Shown: positions 1 through 5,732 of the stretch, piece by piece
Layout: the number at the start of each line of letters is the position of its first letter
How positions within the stretch are numbered: position 1 is the stretch's first letter
Assembly (NCBI GenBank): GCA_041920465.1
Contig: JBHGXW010000018.1
Coordinates: 1-12,605, forward strand
DNA length: 12,605 nt
DNA from: Brevibacillus_H sp041920465
GTDB lineage: Bacteria; Bacillota; Bacilli; Brevibacillales; Brevibacillaceae
Direction of reading: 5' to 3'
Made by a program: the position numbers and the translations under genes
Notes under the pieces: model-generated
What the model was told of the DNA's origin: nothing
What the model saw: the letters and a program-made list of their open reading frames with translations, nothing else
Database searches by the model: none

Positions 1-449
1 ACATTCTCAGGGTGAACTTCGGCTTGAATTCTACGGGGTCCGATATGTTTTCGACTGAAGTCTAGAACGGCTTTCAGTGCTTCAGACATGATGCCTTTGT
101 TCCAAAACTCAGGCTTTAAATCATATCCGATGGTAAGAGGAAAGCGGGGTGCTTCTTCAAAAGTGCCTCTAGTAGGCATAAGCATGATGGTTCCCATAAT
201 TTGTGTATTATTACTAAAGGAAATTCCCCAAGGAATTAGCTTTCTATCCTCAAAGGCTTGATTCCACGAGTCGATCAGCATCCTAGAATCTTCGATAGAG
301 GGTGGGCCGAACCAATCTAAATGTTTGGTGACAAGAGGGTCGGAGTAAAAAGCATAGATGTCCGCAGCATCTCTGGAATCCATTTGTCGTAAGACTAATC
401 GTTCCGTATGAATGAAAGGGAATGAGGAAAATAAGTCTTCAATACTCAC
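1..449 (-). CDS. GNAT-family N-acetyltransferase, 5' part only (C-terminus beyond window)
   Basis: This minus-strand gene runs off the left edge; 149 codons are visible. I start it at the GTG at 449-447 because an in-frame TGA lies two codons upstream and reading begins VSIEDLFSSFPFIHTERLVL, the usual opening of RimJ/RimL-like acetyltransferases (TERLxLR near residue 20). The middle carries a substrate-loop segment with W-F-G-P-P, then strand beta4 (QIMGTIMLM). The acetyl-CoA motif A region is GYDLKPEFWNKGIMSEALKA, where W-N-K-G-I-M replaces the more common W-G-x-G-x-A. Family members transfer acetyl from acetyl-CoA to an amine on a protein N-terminus, a small molecule or an antibiotic; the substrate cannot be told here. 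It is transcribed away from the rest of the window and has no evident link to the defence operon. A large palindrome directly upstream may control it. Confidence 0.85.
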   Translation of the reverse strand, partial: MSIEDLFSSFPFIHTERLVLRQMDSRDAADIYAFYSDPLVTKHLDWFGPPSIEDSRMLIDSWNQAFEDRKLIPWGISFSNNTQIMGTIMLMPTRGTFEEAPRFPLTIGYDLKPEFWNKGIMSEALKAVLDFSRKHIGPRRIQAEVHPEN

Positions 450-471
450 AATTTTTCACTTGCCTTTTGAA

Positions 472-511
472 TAAGGATATTATTATACGAAATCGTATAA
501 TAATATCCTTA
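472..511. promoter_or_regulatory. 40-bp palindrome (19-bp perfect arms, 2-bp centre), candidate operator
   Basis: TAAGGATATTATTATACGA (472-490) and its exact reverse complement (493-511) flank a central AA. Each strand carries a TATAAT hexamer inside the repeat: 496-501 on plus, 482-487 on minus. The minus one is placed so that transcription would begin about 25 nt before the acetyltransferase start at 449. The core TACGA-AA-TCGTA looks like a dimeric TetR- or MarR-type site. No T-run follows on either strand, so a terminator is less likely, though a very stable RNA hairpin is possible. Regulatory function is inference. Confidence 0.5.
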
Positions 512-603
512 AAAGTAATTTAAAAAAGCATAAAAAATCTCCTTCAAAACTTGCCGTTACAGATAGCACGGTTAACCATACCACAGGTAACGGATATGAT
601 TAA
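511..603 (+). pseudogene. Orphan 3' coding tail without a start codon
   Basis: One plus frame stays open from after a TAA at 472-474 to a TAA at 601-603. Its last residues read SPSKLAVTDSTVNHTTGNGYD. There is no ATG, GTG or TTG in this frame after the upstream stop, and a strong terminator begins 7 bases past the TAA. That layout (reading frame, stop, terminator) looks like the surviving 3' end of a gene whose body was lost. I do not recognise the family. The composition is biased, so the frame could be open by chance. Confidence 0.22.
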
Positions 604-610
604 TTGTACA

Positions 611-656
611 AGGATAGTTTTACTGCTGTCGAGCAGTCAAACTATCCTATTTTTTT
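611..656 (+). terminator. Rho-independent terminator
   Basis: A 17-bp stem with one mismatch is formed by AGGATAGTTTTACTGCT (611-627) and AGCAGTCAAACTATCCT (632-648), with loop GTCG, followed by A and a run of seven T (650-656). The orientation serves plus-strand transcription. No intact plus-strand gene lies upstream in the window, so it probably belonged to the gene whose tail ends at 603. Confidence 0.8.
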
Positions 657-725
657 AGTAATTTCAAGCGTTGCTGTAAGTTGCAGTAAAGAAAGGACAG
701 GCATAGTAATGTTACCATATTTCCC

Positions 726-1095
726 TGTCAACGCCGACTTTATTTTGACCCACTATCGCCGGTTTAGAACTGACCCACCCGGCGATTTATTGTCGGTTAG
801 GTGGTAGAGGGGGAGCCGTAGGCTCCAGTCCTCATCTTTTCACGAAGTCTGTAACTGTTTCCCCTAATGTTGATGATGTGGGAATGGTGTAAAAGTCGAT
901 CCAGAATAGCTGTTGCAAGTATCGGATCGCCCATCAGTTCTCCCCATTCACCAAAACTCTTGTTGCTGGTCAATAAAATACTCCCTCTCTCGTATCTTGC
1001 ACTCACAACTTGGAAAAACAGGTTCGCTGCCAAACTGTCAAACGGTAAGTAGCCAATTTCGTCAATAACGAGAAGTTTTGGTCGAATATAGATGC
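726..1095 (-). mobile_element. IS21-family insertion sequence remnant (outer end plus 3' part of istB)
   Basis: The outer end appears to be at 726, where TGTCAACGCCGAC begins. It is followed by two direct copies of TGACCCAC (746-753 and 771-778, 25 bp apart), the kind of repeated binding site found in IS21-family termini. Inside it lies the C-terminal half of istB, read on the minus strand and ending at TAA (799-797). The element stops abruptly near 1095, where the reading frame passes into an unrelated transposase. The transposase gene istA and the other end are missing, so no target duplication can be checked. Confidence 0.75.
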
Positions 1096-1099
1096 GGAG
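797..1099 (-). pseudogene. istB: istB (IS21 helper ATPase), C-terminal fragment fused to another transposase
   Basis: The fragment begins around RIYIRPKLL and shows the IstB Walker B LLVIDEIGYLPFD, then ANLFFQVVSARYERGSILLT, the sensor region SNKSFGEW, and the near-invariant ATAILDRLLHHSHIINIRG and SYRLREKMRTG close to the end. IstB is the DnaC/AAA-like helper that targets IS21 transposition. The N-terminal half, including Walker A, is absent. Its reading frame continues upstream without a stop into the C-terminus of a DDE transposase (to 1261), giving a 154-residue chimeric ORF. It is almost certainly non-functional. Confidence 0.85.
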
Positions 1100-2032
1100 T
1101 GAGGCAACTTGTGCGGATTGTTTAAGTTTCTTTGCAGCTAATGCGGAAATCAGTAGGACAATAGCGTTGAGGTACACGTATGTCTTCACTTTCTCAATAC
1201 CACTCACATGGAGATCGTTTGTTGTCAAACGCTCTTTCAAGCGAGCGTTGCATCGCTCCACACTCGTCCGTTTGTTATAAAGCTTTTTCCAATTCTTTGT
1301 ATCCCGATGAGGCAGGGAAATCTTCGAAGATCATTGTTGGCGTTGATTTTTACTACCATTCCAAAGTTGGACGAAGAACACCAAGAAGAGCCGTGTGGGC
1401 ATTCCACTTTTCCCATGACATGTGGACAGCGGAATTTCAGATAGCGTCCATCCGCCCCTCCGTACACCATGTCATATCCCATGCTGCAGCGAGGTGTTCC
1501 ATTGGATGATGTGATTTTATTCCCAAAGGAGTCAAACTTGGCTCCCCAGGAGCATTTCCTGTTTCTTGGCAACGAGATTTCGGTTGTTTTCGCTCGTATG
1601 CATCAATCGCTGTACTATCAATAGCAATGGTCGTTCCCGTAATGATTTCTTCTGCCCGACATTGCATGACGAGGTCATAAAACCGTTTTTCGGCAAGGTT
1701 TTTCGTGACGATTTGAACAAACACACGACTTAACGTTGCAATGGATGGAACGGGTCGATCGATGGGAAACCCATATTGGTAACGAAAGCGTAAATCACTG
1801 GTAAGTCTCAGATGAAGGCCAGTAAATTGAGAAATTCCTTCGAGAGGAGCCACCAACAAAGCCCGTAAAATAGCTTCTCGACTGTGTCCCGTTGCCCTTG
1901 GGGCGAGATGCTTCTCAATTCTTTGGCGTAAGGGCGTAAGTCCAAAACTGAAAAAAACAAGGGAAGAAGTTCTTTGGATTCAAGTTTTTGCAGTTCCTCA
2001 AATGAAAATAGTGATGGCTGGAGAATATACAA
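1096..2032 (-). pseudogene. Degenerate DDE transposase (IS1182/IS5-like, DUF772-type N-terminus)
   Basis: Read from 2032 leftward in four successive frames. The N-terminus MYILQPSLFSFEELQKLES and VLDLRPYAKELR runs to about 1860. After a frameshift come LVAPLEGISQFTGLHLRLTS, LRFRYQYGFP and PSIATLSRVF, then the catalytic-type segment AIDSTAIDAYERKQPKSRC. Near 1550 the frame shifts again into SWGAKFDSFGNKIT, which runs into GTPRCSMGYDMVYGGADGRY. This appears to skip roughly 100 residues of the DDE core. After FRCPHVMGKVECPHGSSWCS a third shift near 1310 leads into ERCNARLKERLTTNDLHV and KVKTYVYLNAIVLL, the usual C-terminus. With frameshifts, a deletion and fusion to istB it cannot make active transposase. 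Assignment between IS1182 and neighbouring IS5-like groups is from motif memory. Confidence 0.8.
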
Positions 2033-2177
2033 GTGACTTCACCTTCCTCGAAAGTTTTCGTGCGTGGTTGCTTGAAAACTTCTCCTTCTTGGGGTGAAGC
2101 CCTTTTTTATGCTTTTCTAAAGCTTGATACCAAAGGGCTCAGAAAACTGCAAAAGGCTCACTTATATAATCCATTAT
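2033..2177. other. Spacer holding the probable lost edge of the transposase remnant
   Basis: No convincing gene is present. An 8-bp inverted repeat, AAGTTTTC (2052-2059) and GAAAACTT (2074-2081), lies upstream of the broken transposase start and may be an internal part of the element's end. The stretch GGGCTCAGAAAACTGC (2137-2152), with GGCTCA repeated at 2155-2160, is a candidate outer terminus, but its partner at the other end is missing, so the boundary is unresolved. Confidence 0.3.
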
Positions 2178-2369
2178 TCAAAACGGCAAATCCCCATCCT
2201 TTATCTCTAACTCCAAATGCGGATCATCACTCGCAACCGCTTCCCCACAACTCGGGCAAATAACATGGTAATCCCCATACTCAAATCCAACATATCCATG
2301 AGTCATTTCCTGTATCTCAAAAATTACTTTCCATTCTATCTCAAATATCGAGCCACAATAATGACACAT
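2178..2369 (-). CDS. Small zinc-ribbon protein, 63 aa, hypothetical
   Basis: This compact minus-strand ORF opens MCHYCG and later has VICPSCG. It thus has two CxxC knuckles (C2/C5 and C38/C41), the layout of a single four-cysteine zinc ribbon, with an aromatic, acidic linker (GYVGFEYGDYH). The C-terminus is acidic (DDPHLELEIKDGD). Start and stop fit the motif exactly, since the first knuckle begins at residue 2, which argues for a real gene. The ribosome binding site is weak (a GAGAAG about 14 bases upstream). It diverges from jetD across about 90 bp, so the two could share regulation. I do not recognise a named family. It could be a small nucleic-acid-binding or adaptor protein, or a chance ORF. 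Confidence 0.5.
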   Translation of the reverse strand: MCHYCGSIFEIEWKVIFEIQEMTHGYVGFEYGDYHVICPSCGEAVASDDPHLELEIKDGDLPF

Positions 2370-2413
2370 AAAAACTTAATTACTTCTCTTCATAACTGTT
2401 AAAAACCCCCATC

Positions 2414-2450
2414 CCCACCCATCCCAAAGTAACGTATAATTTAGGGTGGG
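2414..2450 (+). promoter_or_regulatory. jetD promoter: TATAAT framed by a 7-bp inverted repeat
   Basis: A consensus -10 TATAAT lies at 2435-2440, 19 bp before the jetD start at 2460. There is no good -35 at 17 bp; the position holds TCCCCA. CCCACCC (2414-2420) and its exact complement GGGTGGG (2444-2450) sit symmetrically around the -10. The right arm also serves as the only Shine-Dalgarno-like purine run before jetD. If this -10 is used, the leader would be only about 13 nt. The poor -35 and the flanking repeat would suit an activator- or repressor-controlled promoter. Confidence 0.45.
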
Positions 2451-2459
2451 TGAAAATAT

Positions 2460-3482
2460 ATGTATGAAAAATTTCTATCCTTTCTCCAAACGTGCAAATC
2501 TACCAAAATAAGTATAAGCCAGTTGGAAACCATTGCTTCCGCTGATACATCATACTCTCATTTCTCTCAGGTTGTTCAGAAACTGTTAGACGAAGAGATT
2601 CTCACTCCTGTAAAAAAACATGGCTACAACACCAAGCAACCTCCACTTCCTTTGACCTACCGTATTCAAAGATCATACTTCACACAGCCTCTCAAACAAG
2701 AAATTCAGTCATATCAACTTATTTCGCATCCAGCGATTATATTAGATAACTACTTTAAAATGTCTGAATCTCGGTGGAGACAAGATCTCTCTGCTATTCA
2801 AAAAGTGAATGATTTCCTAAAGAAGCACGGAATCCCTGAACAAGAAGCGTCGGCACCAGAGCGATCTTATCAAATCATGGGAGATGAGAAGTGGATTGAT
2901 GAAAAGGGTGGCAAAAAGCTGCTTGAAGAAATTGGAGTATGGCAGAGCATGAAAATAAGCTCGGTACCAGACCCGCTTATGCTGGCGATTAATCCTAATC
3001 GTCTTTTCACAGCTAATGAAGCGCATCATCACCTGATTGTAGAAAATAAGGCAACCTATTATGCACTGCTGCCTGTTTTACAAGACCTTTCCTATTCTTC
3101 ACTGGTGTATGGTGCGGGGTGGAAGGTCGTTTCCGGAATACAGAATCATCTGAGACAGATCGGTTATCATAACGAAGCTTCCGTACACATCTATCATTAC
3201 TTTGGTGACTTGGACCACGAAGGAATATCCATTTGGAATGCTTTGTATGAAAGAATTAGAGCTGTACCAGCTAAAGGCTTGTATAGGGCGCTAATTGAGA
3301 AATCTTTTGCCAAAGGGAAAGAAACTCAGCGGGCCAATGAAGAGGCACTAGGAAATTTCCTCTATTTTTTTTCTGAAAATGATCGAAAAATGATATCTAC
3401 TTTCCTTGCACAAGGATGTTATATCCCACAAGAAGCGCTATCTATTGAAGAATTACGAATCCGAGTGAAAGAGCAGGATTAA
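2460..3482 (+). CDS. jetD: Wadjet JetD, TOPRIM-type nuclease subunit
   Basis: This 340-residue protein is the presumed DNA-cleaving subunit of the Wadjet plasmid-defence system. Residues 15-70 (ISISQLETIA to PLTYRI) look like a winged-helix DNA-binding region. Residues about 90-185 form a linking arm. The C-terminal part has the JetD/DUF2220-type TOPRIM fold related to topoisomerase VI/Spo11 A subunits: the metal-binding glutamate E195 in LIVENKATYYALL, then the acidic pair D250 and D252 in YHYFGDLDHEGISIW, with YGAGWKVVSG (217-226) between. All catalytic acids are present, so the subunit looks intact. In characterised systems JetD nicks or cuts DNA once the SMC complex has extruded a closed circle. 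Here it is first in the operon, 20 bp before jetA, whereas in the textbook type I order it is last. The start is the ATG after GGGTGGGTG; no alternative fits as well. Confidence 0.9.
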   Translation: MYEKFLSFLQTCKSTKISISQLETIASADTSYSHFSQVVQKLLDEEILTPVKKHGYNTKQPPLPLTYRIQRSYFTQPLKQEIQSYQLISHPAIILDNYFKMSESRWRQDLSAIQKVNDFLKKHGIPEQEASAPERSYQIMGDEKWIDEKGGKKLLEEIGVWQSMKISSVPDPLMLAINPNRLFTANEAHHHLIVENKATYYALLPVLQDLSYSSLVYGAGWKVVSGIQNHLRQIGYHNEASVHIYHYFGDLDHEGISIWNALYERIRAVPAKGLYRALIEKSFAKGKETQRANEEALGNFLYFFSENDRKMISTFLAQGCYIPQEALSIEELRIRVKEQD

Positions 3483-3502
3483 TCCAGACGGAGGAAAGAC
3501 TG

Positions 3503-5008
3503 ATGGAATATAGATTAAGCGGCATTACTGAGGGCTACCGGGAAAGAATACAACGGCTCGCTTTGTTTGATCCGCTGTATCAATTGGAAGCAAAAAAAGG
3601 AAAGGATCGACAGGATCGGCCGATCGACTATTTTGGTTTGGGGTTACTAACCCTTCTGTTCTTTTTTGAAAATATGCTGATGCGCAACAAAAAGACAGGC
3701 GTAGGTGAACTGGCTCAGTACTTAGAAGAAATGAATCAAGGAGAAATTGACCTTCCACCCGAAGGATTTGAAAAACTGGCCAGGACCATTGTAGAGGTGT
3801 TTCGTCCTCCGAGTGGGAAGCGCAATGCACGTCATTTTTACAATTGGGAGACCAGACGAGAAGATAAGGTAGAGTATTCCATATTGAAAGCTGAGCGTGG
3901 AGATATCGAGTCTAACAAGCAGTATTATTCATTGGACGAGCATGGGCTGGAGCTGGTGTTTGCAACGAAAGAATTTTTCCGCGAATTTCATTTGTCCATC
4001 AATCAATTGTTGCTACGAAAACAGTTGGAAAAGGGAGAGTTCATCGGTGCTCTTCGCCAAATTGACGAGATGCGTATCGACGTAGAGTCTCTGCAGGAGC
4101 GAATCGTCAAAATCAAGCATGAGGTTCAGCGTAACATTGTTTCTGAAGAGACTTTTCTGCGTTTCAAAAATACAATCGACGACATTAATGCCAGATTGAC
4201 ACGTGAGCATGAAGAGTTTGAGGAATTGCAAAGTTTTGTAAGAGATACCATAGAGCGTCTAGGATACGAATTGAAAGATGCCAAAGAGCAACGGACGTAT
4301 GACTATATCTTAAAAATAGATCGAGAGCTTGGCGAGGTTCACATGGAACACACAAAACTGTTACGGGACAGTATCGATCTTAAGACAACTGCTTTGCAAG
4401 CGGCTCAGGAGTCACTGTACTATGTAGCGGTTCAATCGTTCAACTTTGATCAAGAGATAGCTGCGCGATTAGTCTCTTCTCCGTTGCCCATTGGTGCAGC
4501 ACGTACGTTGATCGAGCCGTTTATGTACCTGGAGCAGCAAGTGAGCTGGTCACCTCTTGCCGTATTTGAGAAGCAGCGAGTCGGATCTGAGAATGAGCCA
4601 GAGGATTTGGATAACTTTTATGATGTCGCATCGGAGGAAGAGAGGCAACACAACCTGATTCAGAAGAAGAATTTTGGAGATTTGATGCGTTACCTGCTTG
4701 ATTTTATGGGAGAACGAACCCAAATCAGTCTGGAAGAAGTGGTAGAGAACTTGCGTGGAAGCAAGCGGGAAGCGTGGCTATATAACCGTTCATTTTACGA
4801 TTTTTGGCTGCTTTTGCATCAGCGTACACCGCTTGCAAGGAAGAGTGACGAGCAAGAAAATCATTTATTGGAAGAAGTGACCAAACAGCTGCCGACGAAG
4901 AGTGAACGATTGCGGGTAGTCGAGTTACCACGATTGTTAAAAGTAAACGAACGATACACAATACAGGACATGATGTTCATAAGGGAGGCCGATTCCCATG
5001 ATGTATGA
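3503..5008 (+). CDS. jetA: Wadjet JetA, kleisin-like (MksF-type) subunit
   Basis: At 501 residues it has the size and sequence character of the JetA group of type III Wadjet (the DUF5716 group, assigned from memory). The N-terminus EYRLSGITEGYRERIQRLAL leads into a hydrophobic helix, FGLGLLTLLFFFENMLM (44-60), and a winged-helix-like region to about 160. Residues about 165-310 are charged and helical (LQERIVKIKHEVQRNIV, LTREHEEFEELQSF), as expected of the segment that contacts the SMC neck. The C-terminus (about 395-495) looks like a second winged-helix module that would bind the opposite SMC head. In the cell it should bridge two JetC heads and recruit JetB. GGAGG lies 8 bases before the ATG. 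Its end overlaps jetB by 11 bp, implying translational coupling. No lesion is seen. Confidence 0.85.
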   Translation: MEYRLSGITEGYRERIQRLALFDPLYQLEAKKGKDRQDRPIDYFGLGLLTLLFFFENMLMRNKKTGVGELAQYLEEMNQGEIDLPPEGFEKLARTIVEVFRPPSGKRNARHFYNWETRREDKVEYSILKAERGDIESNKQYYSLDEHGLELVFATKEFFREFHLSINQLLLRKQLEKGEFIGALRQIDEMRIDVESLQERIVKIKHEVQRNIVSEETFLRFKNTIDDINARLTREHEEFEELQSFVRDTIERLGYELKDAKEQRTYDYILKIDRELGEVHMEHTKLLRDSIDLKTTALQAAQESLYYVAVQSFNFDQEIAARLVSSPLPIGAARTLIEPFMYLEQQVSWSPLAVFEKQRVGSENEPEDLDNFYDVASEEERQHNLIQKKNFGDLMRYLLDFMGERTQISLEEVVENLRGSKREAWLYNRSFYDFWLLLHQRTPLARKSDEQENHLLEEVTKQLPTKSERLRVVELPRLLKVNERYTIQDMMFIREADSHDV

Positions 5009-5732
5009 TCATGAGCAGGTGATAAATGCATTTCGGTTGTATGCCAAATTGAGCGGGGAAGGTGTAGTGGATACAGAGGATTGGCGGCTCTATTCGGCTG
5101 ATGACATGGTAAGAGGGCTGGTAGATCAGTTTGCCAAAGAAGTGGATTGTACAATCCTGTCGGCAGGGAACCGACTTTATCTGATTCCGTTAGCGGTGAG
5201 TTCTCCGTTTCATGTAAAAAACTCGACACTCAAAAAAGAGTTTCTTGGGGCACGGGCCAAAAATATCGATTTATACATGATGTATATGGCGATTATCGTG
5301 CTGTTTGGTGAGTTTTACGACAGTTTTCATACTCATGAAATGACACGCGATTTTATTGTACTGGGTGATTGGCTGCAGAGCCTCGATAATCGGATGCAGG
5401 CTTTGAAGGAACATGATCCAGAAATGCTTCAGGAACTGGATAGGGAGTACGAATACAATTGGAGCCAATTGGTTGAAAAATGGGATGCGTTGGATGATTT
5501 GCGGGAGTCATCACGTCAGCAAGATGGACGGACCGCCAGCAGGCTGGGTTTTCTCTCCCAGGTGCAGAATTTCCTGTTGCATCAGGGTTTGATCGAGGAT
5601 TTGGGAAACTATGAAATTACGTTGACGGAAAAAGCGAAGACAATCATTCAACGTTACTATATGGAAGCACAGTACCATCGAGGGATTCTGGATTTTATCT
5701 CAGGGCTTGAGAAGCGGAAGGAGGGGGCATAA
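4998..5732 (+). CDS. jetB: Wadjet JetB, MksE-like (KITE-type) accessory subunit
   Basis: This acidic 244-residue protein fits the JetB slot of type III Wadjet (DUF6063-like, from memory). It is predicted to sit on the kleisin-like JetA as a dimer and to help grip DNA. Visible pieces are an N-terminal helix (EQVINAFRLYAKLSGEG), a strand pair (DCTILSAGNRLYLIPLAV), a hydrophobic helix (NIDLYMMYMAIIVLFGEFY), a charged helical span (about 130-185) and a C-terminal winged-helix-like end with FLLHQGLIEDLGNYEITLT. There are two possible starts (ATG at 4998 and 5001); AGGGAGG at 4982-4988 serves either. The first overlaps the end of jetA. Its TAA shares a base with the ATG of jetC (TAATG), so the two are translationally coupled. 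It is intact. Confidence 0.8.
   Translation: MMYDHEQVINAFRLYAKLSGEGVVDTEDWRLYSADDMVRGLVDQFAKEVDCTILSAGNRLYLIPLAVSSPFHVKNSTLKKEFLGARAKNIDLYMMYMAIIVLFGEFYDSFHTHEMTRDFIVLGDWLQSLDNRMQALKEHDPEMLQELDREYEYNWSQLVEKWDALDDLRESSRQQDGRTASRLGFLSQVQNFLLHQGLIEDLGNYEITLTEKAKTIIQRYYMEAQYHRGILDFISGLEKRKEGA

Noticed and set aside
604..807. 67-codon plus-strand ORF starting with TTG
   Set aside because: It runs through the terminator at 611-656 and into the terminal repeats of the IS21 remnant, with no ribosome binding site and no recognisable motif.
867..1509. Several plus-strand ORFs of 61-109 codons
   Set aside because: They lie antisense to the istB and transposase remnants, whose minus-strand translations match known families.
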